This document shows, one piece after another, positions 14,268 to 27,345 of a stretch of 64,000 nucleotides of DNA; positions within the stretch are counted from its first letter, which is position 1, and the number at the start of each line of letters is the position of its first letter. Source of the DNA: Chloroflexota bacterium (GTDB lineage: Bacteria > Chloroflexota > Limnocylindria > Limnocylindrales > CSP1-4). The position numbers were made by a program, and so were the translations under genes. Under the pieces are notes generated by a model. That model was not told where the DNA came from. It did no database searches and saw only the letters and a list, made by a program, of their open reading frames with translations. Location of the stretch: positions 48,354 to 112,353 of the forward strand of contig JAJXUG010000004.1 of NCBI GenBank assembly GCA_021783095.1, in the 5' to 3' direction.

Positions 14268-15988
14268 AGACCGACGTCGGCGACCCGCTCGCCGGTGCGG
14301 TGACGCCGAGGTCGGCCCGGCGCGACGGCAGTCAGCGCGACCGCGACCGTCGCCGCTGGCTGGAGCTGGGGCTGCTGGGCGCGATCCTCGTGCTGGCGGC
14401 CCTCCTCCGCCTCCCCGGGCTCGACCAGCGCGGGCAGTGGGACTCGGACCAGGGCCACGACATGGAGGTGCTCACAGGACTCATCCACGGGCAGCTGCCG
14501 CTGCTGGGGCCGGTGACCTCGGTCGGGACCTTCCACCACGGAGCGCTCTACTACTACCTGCTCGCGCCAGCGGCGCTGATCTCCGGTGCCGACCCGGTGG
14601 TGGTCACGGCCGAGTTCGCCCTCCTCGGCGTCGCCGCCGTCGCCGGGACGTGGTGGCTGGCACGGCTCGTTGGCGGCCCAGTGGCCGCTGCGCTGGCCGC
14701 GCTGCTCCTCGCGGTGTCGCCCGCCGGCATCAGCGAGTCCACGTTCATCTGGAACCCCAATCCGATCCCGCTCTTCGCCGCGATGGCCGTGGGGGGCGCC
14801 ATCCAGGCCCGTCGGACCGGAGCCGCCCGCTGGTGGCTGCTCGCGGCCGTGGGGACGATGGCCACGATGCAGCTGCACTGGCTGGGCGGCGTGCTCGCGG
14901 TCCCGGTGGCGGGCATGTGGGCGTGGGAGCTCCTGCGGCGCAAGCGGGCGGGGCGCGAGAGCTCGTCGCACCTCAGGGCGGGCCTGGCCGGCGCGCTCGT
15001 GCTCGCCGCCGGCTACGTGCCGCTCGCCATCCACGAGCTCACGAGCGACTTCTCCGAGGTGCGCGCGCTGCTCGCCTACCTGGGCGGAGCCGGCGGCGGC
15101 GGGACGGCGGGCGCCGGCATGGCCGAGCGGCTGGTCATGGTGGCCATCCGATCGTTGACCTGGCCGATCGCGGGCCTCGTGACAGACCGAGTCACGGTGT
15201 CGCTCGCGACCTTCGCAATCGTGGTGCTGCTGGCGTCGGCGGCGTGGATCCTCGCAAGAGGACGACCGGCTGATGCCGAGCCCTGGCCGGCGGCGTGGCT
15301 CGTCGGGACGCTGGCCTTCTCCATTGTCGCGCTGGCCGTCCTGGCGCCGAGCCTGGCGGTCGTGACGCCGGGGCTCCCCAACGACCACTACCACGCGTTC
15401 CTGGACCCGGTCGTGCTCGCGTTGGTCGCGACCGGCGCGGCGCGGCTGGCGCGGGCCGCGCCTCGTGCTGTCGTGGGCCGCCCGCTGTCGGGGGCCCGGA
15501 TCCTGGGCCCGGCCGCAGCCCTGGTGCTCACGGCGGGCGCGGCGGCGATTTCGGTCACGGCGTGGCCGCCCGCCGTCTCGCCCGACGGCGGCTGGCGCCT
15601 GGCGGACGCCGCGGCCGCCCACGTCGTCGAGGTCGTCGACGCGGGGTGGCCGCCCGACGAGCCGAGGCTGCTCGTCAGCCTGCCCGCCTTCAAGCCCGAC
15701 GACGCGATGCGGTTCCCGCTGGCCCGACGCGGCATGGCCCTCCAGCCGCCGGTCGCCAACGAGTCGGGCGGCGCGAGCCTCCCGGTCGGCGTCGTCATCG
15801 TCGTCTGCGACCCGCTGTTCGACGACGTCACCGGCGCCCCGTGCGGCAGCGTGGCCGAGGACCAGTGGCTGTCCGACGCCTACCCCCCGAGCAGCATGCA
15901 GCTCGTCGAGCGCTTCCGAGCCGGCTCCCGCCGCGTCATCTCGATCTACGCCCCATCACGACTGGCCGCCGCGCCGCAGGCTCCCTAA
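14264..15988 (+). CDS. GT39/ArnT-like membrane glycosyltransferase
   Basis: A 574-residue multi-pass protein resembling dolichyl-phosphate mannosyltransferase-type (PMT_2) enzymes, which move sugars from lipid carriers to proteins or wall polymers. After a basic N-terminus comes the first helix (LLGAILVLAALLRLPGL) and a loop with WDSDQGHDMEVL, where the family has its acidic catalytic residues. A run of helices follows to about residue 420, then a 150-residue extracytoplasmic tail. The GTG overlaps the stop of nfo. Acceptor and donor cannot be read from the sequence. It ends at the hairpin shared with the convergent XRE gene. Confidence 0.7.
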   Translation: MKTDVGDPLAGAVTPRSARRDGSQRDRDRRRWLELGLLGAILVLAALLRLPGLDQRGQWDSDQGHDMEVLTGLIHGQLPLLGPVTSVGTFHHGALYYYLLAPAALISGADPVVVTAEFALLGVAAVAGTWWLARLVGGPVAAALAALLLAVSPAGISESTFIWNPNPIPLFAAMAVGGAIQARRTGAARWWLLAAVGTMATMQLHWLGGVLAVPVAGMWAWELLRRKRAGRESSSHLRAGLAGALVLAAGYVPLAIHELTSDFSEVRALLAYLGGAGGGGTAGAGMAERLVMVAIRSLTWPIAGLVTDRVTVSLATFAIVVLLASAAWILARGRPADAEPWPAAWLVGTLAFSIVALAVLAPSLAVVTPGLPNDHYHAFLDPVVLALVATGAARLARAAPRAVVGRPLSGARILGPAAALVLTAGAAAISVTAWPPAVSPDGGWRLADAAAAHVVEVVDAGWPPDEPRLLVSLPAFKPDDAMRFPLARRGMALQPPVANESGGASLPVGVVIVVCDPLFDDVTGAPCGSVAEDQWLSDAYPPSSMQLVERFRAGSRRVISIYAPSRLAAAPQAP

Positions 15989-16022
15989 AAACGAACGCCG
16001 GCCCCTGCAAGACCGGCGTTCG
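15987..16022 (-). terminator. Intrinsic terminator of the minus-strand XRE gene
   Basis: CGAACGCCGG (15992-16001) pairs with CCGGCGTTCG (16013-16022). On the minus strand the stem is followed by five U residues (A-run at 15987-15991). It lies between convergent genes and may stop both. Confidence 0.75.
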
Positions 16023-16072
16023 CTGTCCCCGAGACCCGGGCGTGCCTGCGCCGGGTGGTGCGTAAAGGGTCG

Positions 16073-16627
16073 TCAGGGTCGGCCCGGACTCCGGGCCGGG
16101 GGCCGTGCCATCGGCCGCGGCGCGCCGTAGCGCGGCGGGGCCGGGCGGACGGCCGTCTGGGCGGCGGCTCCGGTGTACATCGGCGGGCGGGCGTTGTAGC
16201 CATTGGGAGCCGACATGGTGCCGCCGGTGCTGCCGACGCCTGATTCGGCGGCGACGCTCGGCGCGTACGCGCGGTTGAACCGGCGCAGTCGGACGGCGAG
16301 GTAGTACTCCATGATCTGGCGGACCTGCGGTTCCGAGAGGGCCTCGTCCGCACGGAGGGCGTACTCGACGCGAGCAGTCGGGTTCTGGGGCCCGATCGAC
16401 ACCACGCCGAGCGCCCCCGGCGTGTCCGTGTCCTCGCGGATCTCGCGCAGACCGCGAGCCAACTTGGTCGCCGTGCCCAGCGATGGCATCCGGTCCCCAC
16501 GGATAAGCCGCGAGATGGTCGAGTGGTCCACCCCGGACTGCTGGGCGAGCTGGCGCTGCGACATCTTCTTGGCCTTGAGCTGTGCTCGCAGCCATTCGTT
16601 GAATGCGCCGCCGTTCTCGGTGGTCAT
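16073..16627 (-). CDS. XRE-family regulator with Pro-rich tail
   Basis: A 184-residue DNA-binding protein. The helix-turn-helix (MSQRQLAQQSGVDHSTISRL continuing to LARGL, about 22-60) is typical of Cro/C1 proteins. Residues 60-115 are charged and contain SEPQVRQIMEYYLAVRLRRF, possibly a dimerisation helix. The last 70 residues are rich in Pro, Ala, Arg and Gly and likely disordered. I start at MTTENGG (16627), since the upstream extension is Arg/Ser-rich and shows no conserved feature. It is 76 bases after the membrane gene upstream and may be part of the same message. Target unknown. Confidence 0.75.
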   Translation of the reverse strand: MTTENGGAFNEWLRAQLKAKKMSQRQLAQQSGVDHSTISRLIRGDRMPSLGTATKLARGLREIREDTDTPGALGVVSIGPQNPTARVEYALRADEALSEPQVRQIMEYYLAVRLRRFNRAYAPSVAAESGVGSTGGTMSAPNGYNARPPMYTGAAAQTAVRPAPPRYGAPRPMARPPARSPGRP

Positions 16628-16702
16628 CGCTGCCTTGCTTGGGCTCCCGCGGTTGCTCCGCAGGCTCACCAGAAGTGTCGGCGGGATGACCGGGGCTCCC
16701 AA

Positions 16703-17584
16703 TCACCCGTTGGTACTCGCGGCTGGTGACCGAATGCCGCCACCCGGGTGCGGTGGCGGGCGGTCGCGTGGGGTCTGGGGATGACCCGATCGGCAGGGGT
16801 CCTGGCCGGGACCATGAGAGGGAGGCACGGATATTTGGCGCCCCCTCGTCCGGCCGATCCAGGCCAGTGCCGGGACTCCGAACACGAAGGTGTCCATGAT
16901 GCTGTAGAGGGGTCCGCCGCCTGAGTTCCTCATCGCGCGGATCCAGTCGGCCCAGATACCGGTACCGAGTGGAACGCACAACGCAGCGAACAACAGCAGG
17001 GCGACCCACCAGGACCTGCGGCGGACCCCGGCGAGGGCGACCGGGAACACCGACGGCTTGAGCAGCACGAACACGCCCCAGCCGCCACGGACCAAGCCGA
17101 GGGCGAAGAAGGCGCAGATCCACATCGTCGGCCGGCCAGTCAGGTAGACGCTCTGGGTGGTGTGCAGGGCGAGACAGATCGCCATGCCGACGAGTGGCCA
17201 GCCACGAGGCCGCCACCAGAGGATCAGGGCCACGAGGATACCGCTGGGCACAAGCCACCAGAGAACGGGTGGCAGGTGCGTGAAGGGAACGAGGAGCCAG
17301 AGGATCGCGGGCGGGTAGAGGACCTCACCGTGGCCCAAGGTGTAGGGCCCGGCGAGCTGGTAGGGCAAGAAATACGTGCCGCCGGCCTGCCATCGGAGGG
17401 CGGCATCGCGATAAATCTCCCAGTCCACTGGCGACTGGAGGGGTATCCAGACGAGTAGCCGAACGGCACCCACCAGCAGGATCGCGATTGCCGCCGGCGC
17501 TGACGCCCAGCGGTACTGCGCCACCACGCTTCGCAGCCTGATCAGCATCCGGATCCGCACTGTTCGGGCGGCGCCAGCGCGCAT
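16703..17584 (-). CDS. GT87-like integral membrane protein
   Basis: A 293-residue protein with about eight predicted helices (AIAILLVGAVRLLVWIPL, ILWLLVPFTHLPPVLWWLV, GVFVLLKPSVFPVALAG among them). The extracytoplasmic loop with DWEIYRDAALRW and the LLKPSVF motif resemble polyprenol-phosphate-mannose dependent glycosyltransferases of the GT87 group. The C-terminal 45 residues are Pro/Arg-rich and probably disordered. It is shorter than usual GT87 enzymes (about 400), so it may be truncated or a divergent relative. The first Met at 17584 or the one at 17548 may be the start. It begins five bases after the flippase-like gene. Confidence 0.55.
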   Translation of the reverse strand: MRAGAARTVRIRMLIRLRSVVAQYRWASAPAAIAILLVGAVRLLVWIPLQSPVDWEIYRDAALRWQAGGTYFLPYQLAGPYTLGHGEVLYPPAILWLLVPFTHLPPVLWWLVPSGILVALILWWRPRGWPLVGMAICLALHTTQSVYLTGRPTMWICAFFALGLVRGGWGVFVLLKPSVFPVALAGVRRRSWWVALLLFAALCVPLGTGIWADWIRAMRNSGGGPLYSIMDTFVFGVPALAWIGRTRGRQISVPPSHGPGQDPCRSGHPQTPRDRPPPHPGGGIRSPAASTNG

Positions 17585-17588
17585 CCTG

Positions 17589-18701
17589 CTACGTCGCGAG
17601 CGCCGGCGCCTCGTCCACCGGCCCCGACCCGGGGGCCAGGCCCGCGCCGCGCCGCTTGCCCGAAACCACGTACAGGATGCCGCCGAAGACGATGATCGAG
17701 AACACGCTGATCAGGCGATCGACCACGACGATGGTCGCGGCCTCGCCCGGAGCGATGTGGTAGGCCTGTGTGAGGACGAAGGTCACGCCCAGCTCCACGG
17801 TCCCGAGGCCAGCCGGGCTGAGTGGGACCGCCGTCAGCAGCGAGCCGATCAGCGCGACGAAGAACGCACCGGAAAGCCCCATCTCCACGTCGGGGTAGCC
17901 GAGCGCCTGGATCACGAAGAACAGGCGGAAGCCCTCGGTTGCCCAGACCAAGGCGGTCAGCACGAGGAGGGGCGGCAGTTGGCGCGTCCCGATCGCCCCG
18001 AAGACGCCCTCCTCGAACTTGTCGTACAGCTCCACGAACCGGTGGGGAACGTGGAAGCGCACGAGGAGCCCACGACCGAAGTTCCGGAGGGTGAGGAGGC
18101 CGAGGAGGAGCAGGATGACGACGGCGATGCCGAGCCCAACGACCCACTTGATCGTGTCCGGAAAGCCGTCCCGGAAGCTCCAGAACCCAGCCGCGAGGCC
18201 GAGGACGGCGATGGCGAAGATGTCGAGCAGTCGCTCGATGAAGACGGTTCCGAACGTGCGCGACAGGGACGACCTGGGGCTGTTGAGCTTGAGCAGGTAG
18301 GCGCGGTAGACGTCGCCCAGCTTTGCAGGCACCAGGCAGTTCACGAGCCAGGAGAGGAACAGGATCTCAGTGGCATCGCGGGTCCCGAGGCGGAAACGGG
18401 TGGCGGACAGGATCCGCGCCCACCGGTAGCCTCGAAGCGGGAAGCCCACGTAGAAGACGAGCAGCGCCACCAAGAGCAGCAACTTGTTCGACTGCTCGAA
18501 TCCGCTGATCAGGTCCTTGAACTGGATCCCGATCGTGCGGGCTGCCAGCGCCACGATCACCAGGGGCAGGACGATCGAGACGATGGTTCGAGGCTCCCGC
18601 AGGCGGCGGCCCAGCGAGACGGTGTCCTCGGGCAGGGCCTCGCCCTGGCGCAGGAGGTCATCGCTGGGATCGGGTCCGGGCTGCGTCACGGGCGGCTCCA
18701 T
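17589..18701 (-). CDS. LPG synthase TM-domain (UPF0104) family protein
   Basis: A 370-residue integral membrane protein of the lysylphosphatidylglycerol-synthase TM region family (PF03706). The pattern ARTIGIQFKDLI, FPLRGYRWARILSA, SWLVNCLVPAKLGDVYRAYLL and SPAGLGTVELGVTFVL is characteristic. Related proteins flip lipids or lipid-linked sugars; the aminoacyltransferase domain of MprF is absent. The ATG at 18701 overlaps the stop of the PHP gene as TGATG, which sets the start and shows translational coupling. The next gene downstream is GT87-like, so a shared role in envelope glycolipids is plausible but inferred. Confidence 0.8.
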   Translation of the reverse strand: MEPPVTQPGPDPSDDLLRQGEALPEDTVSLGRRLREPRTIVSIVLPLVIVALAARTIGIQFKDLISGFEQSNKLLLLVALLVFYVGFPLRGYRWARILSATRFRLGTRDATEILFLSWLVNCLVPAKLGDVYRAYLLKLNSPRSSLSRTFGTVFIERLLDIFAIAVLGLAAGFWSFRDGFPDTIKWVVGLGIAVVILLLLGLLTLRNFGRGLLVRFHVPHRFVELYDKFEEGVFGAIGTRQLPPLLVLTALVWATEGFRLFFVIQALGYPDVEMGLSGAFFVALIGSLLTAVPLSPAGLGTVELGVTFVLTQAYHIAPGEAATIVVVDRLISVFSIIVFGGILYVVSGKRRGAGLAPGSGPVDEAPALAT

Positions 18702-19408
18702 CAGGCGTCGCCCGACGGGCCGGCGGACGACCAGGGCACGCGCGTGTTGCCCCGCGCGCGGTTGACCAGCTTGGAGATCGGGGTGAGGGTCCTCACGATA
18801 TACGAAGCGCGGCCGGGGACGATCTCCATGGCCCGCAGCGCGGCCAGGAGACCCGCGGGCGTGGACGGGTCGCCCTCGACGATGTTGTAGGCGACCCCCA
18901 CCTCGACCACGCTGTGCGCGTCCGATGCCGCGATGCCCGGCAGCCCGAGCTCGCGCGCGAACGCCGCCGCCCGCTCGTTCCCCGAGCCGCCGATGACGCG
19001 CGCGTTGTACGCCTCGACCCAGTCCACGAGCGCGCCGGTGGCCGCGAGGCGCGGGTCCTTGAGCATCGACCCGCGGTGTTGGTCGAACGGGTGCGGGATG
19101 CCGACGAGGCCACCCTGCTCCCGCACGGCCGCGATCGTCTCGGCCGCGGGCCGCCCCGGCGGGACCGCCCGCTCGAGGAACAGCGCGATCAGGTCGCCGT
19201 CCGCGGTCTTGACCTCCTCGCCGACGATCACGGTGAGCCCGGCCGGAGCAGCGTCGCGCGCACGGAGCGCGCCCTCGATCCTGTCGTGGTCGGTGACCGC
19301 GAGGTGCGTGAGCCCCCGCTTCGCCGCCGCCCGCACGACGCTCTCGGGCGAGGCCAGGCAGTCGAACGAAGCCGACGTATGACAGTGGAGGTCGATGAAG
19401 GCCCTCAC
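18701..19408 (-). CDS. PHP-domain phosphoesterase
   Basis: A 235-residue PHP protein. Metal-binding motifs are in order: FIDLHCHTSAS (His8, His10), LAVTDHDRIEGA (Asp/His near 41), EEVKTADGDL (Glu near 65), GIPHPFDQHRG (His near 106), VEAYNARV and GIAASDAHSVVEVG (Asp/His near 175). Members such as RNase AM and histidinol-phosphatase relatives hydrolyse phosphoesters or nucleotides. The substrate cannot be assigned. It heads the small operon PHP, flippase-like, GT87-like. Confidence 0.82.
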   Translation of the reverse strand: MRAFIDLHCHTSASFDCLASPESVVRAAAKRGLTHLAVTDHDRIEGALRARDAAPAGLTVIVGEEVKTADGDLIALFLERAVPPGRPAAETIAAVREQGGLVGIPHPFDQHRGSMLKDPRLAATGALVDWVEAYNARVIGGSGNERAAAFARELGLPGIAASDAHSVVEVGVAYNIVEGDPSTPAGLLAALRAMEIVPGRASYIVRTLTPISKLVNRARGNTRVPWSSAGPSGDA

Positions 19409-19742
19409 TGGAGGGGTCCTGTCGGTCGGGGTCGTCCGCCCGCCCTCCGGCGATTCCAGCCCCTGGGGCTGCGATCGCCTCCGGGTCGCGCGTCCGACCC
19501 CTCCTGCAAGGGCCGGCCGGCGCTCGACCGTTCATCGGACCGGGGAGAGGAGAAGGGGATCCTGCGAGGCAGCCGCTTCGCCCAATCCCCCATCACGAGC
19601 GAACCTGCGTGGGGCCGTTGCGCAGGATCGACGGGGCAGGAGGTCGTGCGGCACGTAGGAGGCGCCGCCAGGCGGCCGCTCGAAGGCGATCTCAGTCCGC
19701 AGACTGGAATCGCCGAAGACGGCAGCCTGGCGGCGCCGTCCA
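19409..19742. other. Intergenic region with nested hairpin 3' of mreB
   Basis: No gene is supported in these 334 bases. The right end contains a striking nested structure: GGCGCCGCCAGGC (19661-19673) pairs with 19725-19737, GGCGAT (19685-19690) with ATCGCC (19709-19714), and CAGTC (19693-19697) with GACTG (19702-19706). It starts six bases after the mreB stop on the minus strand, so it would be a folded 3' end of the mreB message. No U-tract follows. Confidence 0.6.
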
Positions 19743-20741
19743 CTAGATCTGCGAGACGAGCGACTTCTTGAAGAAGTCGAAGTGCTCCAGGGCCAGGCCC
19801 GTGCCCAGCGCCACGCAGTTCAGCGAGTTCTCCGCGACGTGGCACGGCACGCCCGTCACCTGCGTGAGCAGCTTGTCGACGTTGCGGAGGAGCGAGCCGC
19901 CGCCGGACATCACCATGCCCTTGTCGATGATGTCGGAGGACAGCTCGGGCGGGGTCTGCTCGAGCACCTGGCGGACGGCGGCCACGAGCATCTGGAGCGG
20001 GATCTCGATCGCCTCCATGACCTCGGACGAGGTGATCGGGATTGTGCGAGGCAGGCCCGCGATCAGGTCGCGGCCGCGGACCTCCATCGTGAGCTCGCGC
20101 TCCAGCGGCAGGGCGGTGCCGATCTGGATCTTGACCTCCTCGGCCGTCCGCTCGCCGATCATCAGGTTGTACTTCTTGCGCACGTAGGACGCGATCGACT
20201 CGTCGAACTTGTTGCCGCCGACGCGCAGGCTGTTCGACACGACGATCCCGCCCAGCGAGATGACCGCGATCTCGGAGGTGCCGCCGCCGATGTCGATGAT
20301 CATGTTCCCCGACGGACCGCTGATGGGCACGTTGGCGCCGATCGCCGCGGCCAGCGGCTCCTCGATCAGGTACGCCTCCTTGGCGCCCGCCTTGAGGGCG
20401 GCGTCTCGGACCGCGCGCTTCTCGACCGACGTCACGCCGGCCGGGACGCTGATCATGACCTCGACGCTCGAGAAGCCGAACCGGCCCTTCCGCGCCTTGC
20501 CGATGAAGAAGCGCAGCATCGCCTCCGTGATGACGTAGTCGGCGATGACGCCGTCCTTCATCGGGCGGATCGCCTGGATGTTGCCGGGGGTGCGGCCGAT
20601 CATCTCGCGGGCTTCCTCGCCCACGGCCACGATGCGGTTGTCCTCGCCGACCGCGACGACGCTGGGCTCGGTGATGACGATGCCCTTGCCCTTGACGTAG
20701 ACGATGACGTTCGCGGTGCCGAGGTCGATGCCAATCTTCAT
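19743..20741 (-). CDS. mreB: Rod-shape actin homologue MreB/Mbl
   Basis: A 332-residue bacterial actin. Phosphate 1 ([13 protein letters not shown]), connect and phosphate 2 ([17 protein letters not shown], about 156-172), adenosine motif ([13 protein letters not shown], about 285-297) are intact, giving ATP binding and filament formation that guides lateral wall synthesis. The order atpC, murA, then this gene recalls Bacillus mbl rather than mreB of an mreBCD cluster, and no mreC or mreD follows. The ATG at 20741 lies ten bases after TAGCAT. The cell is therefore likely rod-shaped or filamentous. Confidence 0.92.
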   Translation of the reverse strand: MKIGIDLGTANVIVYVKGKGIVITEPSVVAVGEDNRIVAVGEEAREMIGRTPGNIQAIRPMKDGVIADYVITEAMLRFFIGKARKGRFGFSSVEVMISVPAGVTSVEKRAVRDAALKAGAKEAYLIEEPLAAAIGANVPISGPSGNMIIDIGGGTSEIAVISLGGIVVSNSLRVGGNKFDESIASYVRKKYNLMIGERTAEEVKIQIGTALPLERELTMEVRGRDLIAGLPRTIPITSSEVMEAIEIPLQMLVAAVRQVLEQTPPELSSDIIDKGMVMSGGGSLLRNVDKLLTQVTGVPCHVAENSLNCVALGTGLALEHFDFFKKSLVSQI

Positions 20742-20751
20742 GACGCGGGGA

Positions 20752-20757
20752 ATGCTA
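20752..20757 (-). promoter_or_regulatory. -10 box TAGCAT of mreB
   Basis: On the minus strand TAGCAT ends ten bases before the ATG of mreB, predicting a leader of only a few bases. Confidence 0.45.
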
Positions 20758-20822
20758 CTCCGTGGGGTGGCGCGCCCAGAGGGGGTCGCCGTGATCTCGG
20801 GTGGGTCGGGGCTGGCGCACCG

Positions 20823-22154
20823 TCAGGCCGGATCGGCCGAACGGGTGATGCGGGCGCCGAGCTGCTGGAACTTGTGGTCGATGTTCTCATACCCGCGCTG
20901 GACGTGGTGCGCGCCGTGGATGAGCGAGGTCCCCTCGGCGGCCAGCGCCGCCAGGATCAGCGAGGCGCCGGCGCGCAGGTCGCCGATGGAGGTCTCGGCG
21001 CCGCGCAGACGGGCCGGGCCGTGGATCGCCGCGTGGTGCGCGTCCACGATGTCCACCGAGGCGCCCAGCTTGCGGAGCTCGCTCAGCCACTCGAGGCGGT
21101 CCTCGAAGATCGCCTCGTGGACGTGGGAGGTCCCGGCGGCCTGGGTGAGCAGGACGCACAGGTTGGGCTGGAGGTCGGTGGCGAGTGCGGGATACGGCGC
21201 GGTCTCGATGTCCACCGCGCGGAGGTCGCCGGGGCGCAGCCCGGTGGCGTCGACCTCGATCGAGTGCGCGCCGCAGGCGACGGGCACGCCGGCCTTGGCG
21301 AACACCTCGAGCAGCGCGCCCACGTGGCCGCAGGCGGCGTTCTCGAGCGTCAGGCGGCCGCCGGTGACGGCGGCGGCAACGAGGAACGTCCCGGTCTCGA
21401 TCCGGTCGGGCACCACGATGTGCGTCGCGCCGCGGAGGCGCCGCTTGCCGTGCACCACGATCGTGTCCGGCTGGGGCCGCTCCAGCTCGGCGCCCATGTC
21501 CACGAGGAACCGCATGAGGTCGTCCACCTCGGGCTCCTGGGCGGCGGGGCGGATGGTCGTGGTGCCCTCAGCGAGGCACGCCGCGAGCATCGCGTTCTCG
21601 GTGCCCATCACGGTCACGAACGGGAAGGTGACCTCGCCACCGCGGAGCCGGCCCGGCGCCTGGGCGAAGTAGTAGCCGTTGCGGTACGCCACCTCAGCGC
21701 CCAGGGCGCGCATCGCGTCGACGTGGAGGTTCACGGGCCGCCGCCCGATCCGGTCGCCGCCCGGGTTGCTGATGATGACGTTGCCGAACCGGCTGAGCAG
21801 CGGGCCCAGGAGGATGAACGAGGCGCGCATCTTGGCGGCGGCCTCGAGCGGGACGAACTTCCAGTCGACGTCGCCCGCGGCGACCTCGTACACGCCCTGC
21901 GCCGGGTGGTCCACCACGACCCCGAGGTCGGTCAGAACCTCGGCCATGACGCGGACGTCCTCGATCTCGGGCATGTTCTCAAACCGGCAGCGCTCGCCGG
22001 TGAGAACGGCCGCGGCCAGGAGCTTGAGGGCGGCGTTCTTCGCCCCGCTGACGTGGACGGTGCCCACGAGCGGTCGACCGCCCTCGATGCGGAACGCCTC
22101 GGGGGCTGGCTGCTCGGGGTGGTACTCCCAGTGGAACGGCCTCGCGTCAGCCAT
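20823..22154 (-). CDS. murA: UDP-GlcNAc 1-carboxyvinyltransferase MurA
   Basis: A 443-residue MurA, first committed enzyme of peptidoglycan synthesis, transferring enolpyruvate from PEP to UDP-GlcNAc. SGAKNAALK (Lys39) and the two-domain inside-out barrel pattern are clear. The active-site loop reads NPGGDRIGRRPVNLH, so the usual catalytic Cys (E. coli Cys115) is Asp134. The same natural change gives fosfomycin resistance in Mycobacterium and Chlamydia. A 16-residue N-terminal extension precedes the domain. The ATG lies two bases after the atpC stop, so it is translationally coupled to the ATP synthase operon. Confidence 0.95.
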   Translation of the reverse strand: MADARPFHWEYHPEQPAPEAFRIEGGRPLVGTVHVSGAKNAALKLLAAAVLTGERCRFENMPEIEDVRVMAEVLTDLGVVVDHPAQGVYEVAAGDVDWKFVPLEAAAKMRASFILLGPLLSRFGNVIISNPGGDRIGRRPVNLHVDAMRALGAEVAYRNGYYFAQAPGRLRGGEVTFPFVTVMGTENAMLAACLAEGTTTIRPAAQEPEVDDLMRFLVDMGAELERPQPDTIVVHGKRRLRGATHIVVPDRIETGTFLVAAAVTGGRLTLENAACGHVGALLEVFAKAGVPVACGAHSIEVDATGLRPGDLRAVDIETAPYPALATDLQPNLCVLLTQAAGTSHVHEAIFEDRLEWLSELRKLGASVDIVDAHHAAIHGPARLRGAETSIGDLRAGASLILAALAAEGTSLIHGAHHVQRGYENIDHKFQQLGARITRSADPA

Positions 22155-22156
22155 GC

Positions 22157-22584
22157 TCAGCCGCGCGAGCGCGGGCCCTCGCGTCGGTGGCGCTCGGCGA
22201 CCCGGATGTGGAGCAGGGCCTGCTGCATGGCCGCGCGGGCCGACGCCAGGTCGACGCCCTCGTGGAAGCCGGACTCGAGGGCGCGCTGGGCCTCGCGGCG
22301 GGCCTCCTGCGCCCGCTCGAGGTCGATCTCCGAGGCGAGGCTGGCGGTCTCGGCCATCACGACGACCTTGTCGGGACGCACCTGGAGGAAGCCGCCCACG
22401 ATGGCGAAGCTCTCCTCCTGGCCGCCCTTGCGGATCTTGAGCTCGCCCAGGCCGAGCAGGCTCACGAGCGGCGTGTGGTGCGGCAGGATGCCCATCTCGC
22501 CCTCGATGCCCGGCACGAGCACCATGTCAACGTCGTCCGAGTACGCCATCCGCTCGGGCGTCACGATCTCAAGGTGGAGAGGCA

Positions 22585-22585
<1 letters not shown>
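22157..22585 (-). CDS. atpC: ATP synthase epsilon subunit
   Basis: A 142-residue F1 epsilon subunit. The N-terminal beta-sandwich (MPLHLEIVTPERMAYSDDVDMVLVPG in segments, GEMGILPHHTPLVSLLG) and the C-terminal helical hairpin (LASEIDLERAQEARREAQRAL) are both present. It forms the central stalk with gamma and can inhibit ATP hydrolysis. It is the last atp gene and is followed after two bases by murA. Unusually, 295 bases separate it from atpD. Confidence 0.93.
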
Positions 22586-25183
<2,598 letters not shown>

Positions 25184-25192
25184 GGTGGCCGC

Positions 25193-26725
<1,533 letters not shown>

Positions 26726-26793
26726 CGCGTCTCCGTATCGGGCGTTCGCAGGCTCCCGTCGGCCCGGTCTGCACCGGCGCCGCGGGCGGGGGG

Positions 26794-27345
26794 CTAGCGG
26801 AGGGGACCCCCCGCGTGTAGCTGGTCGCGCAGCCGCTCGAGGCGACCGCGGATTGAGGCGTCGAGCAGCTGGTCTCGGATCTGGACGGTGACACCGCCGA
26901 TGAGGGCGTTGTCCACGCGGGTCTCAAGTTCCACCTTCGCGCCGGCCATCTCCTCGACGCGGGCGCGGATCGCCTCCGTCTCGTCGTCGGTGAGCGCCAC
27001 GGCCGAGGTGACCGTGGCCATCACGATGCCGCGGTGGTCGTTGAGCAAACGATGGAACTCCTCGCTCACGCGCTGCAGCGCGCTTGCGCGTCCGCGGCTG
27101 ACGAGCAGGTCCACGAGCCGCAGCGCCCCGGGCTGGACCCGGGCCTCGAGCAGGCGCGCGACGAGCGCCGACCGGTCCGCAAGCGGCACGGCGGGGCTGT
27201 CCACGATCCGCTCCACCTGGGCCATGCCGAGGACGCTGGCGGCGTACGCCAAGTCCTCGCCCCAGGCGTCGAGGCGGTCGTCGGCGAGGGCCACCCCGAA
27301 GGCGGCCTCCGCATAGCGACGGGCGGCGGCGACAGGTCGGGGCAT
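26794..27345 (-). CDS. atpH: ATP synthase delta subunit
   Basis: A 183-residue F1 delta (OSCP) subunit linking the alpha/beta head to the b-subunit stalk. The opening [20 protein letters not shown] and the closing segment [21 protein letters not shown] followed by RLERLRDQL are typical. The ATG overlaps the stop of atpF at 27345. The sequence between is helical and variable, as usual. Confidence 0.92.
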   Translation of the reverse strand: MPRPVAAARRYAEAAFGVALADDRLDAWGEDLAYAASVLGMAQVERIVDSPAVPLADRSALVARLLEARVQPGALRLVDLLVSRGRASALQRVSEEFHRLLNDHRGIVMATVTSAVALTDDETEAIRARVEEMAGAKVELETRVDNALIGGVTVQIRDQLLDASIRGRLERLRDQLHAGGPLR

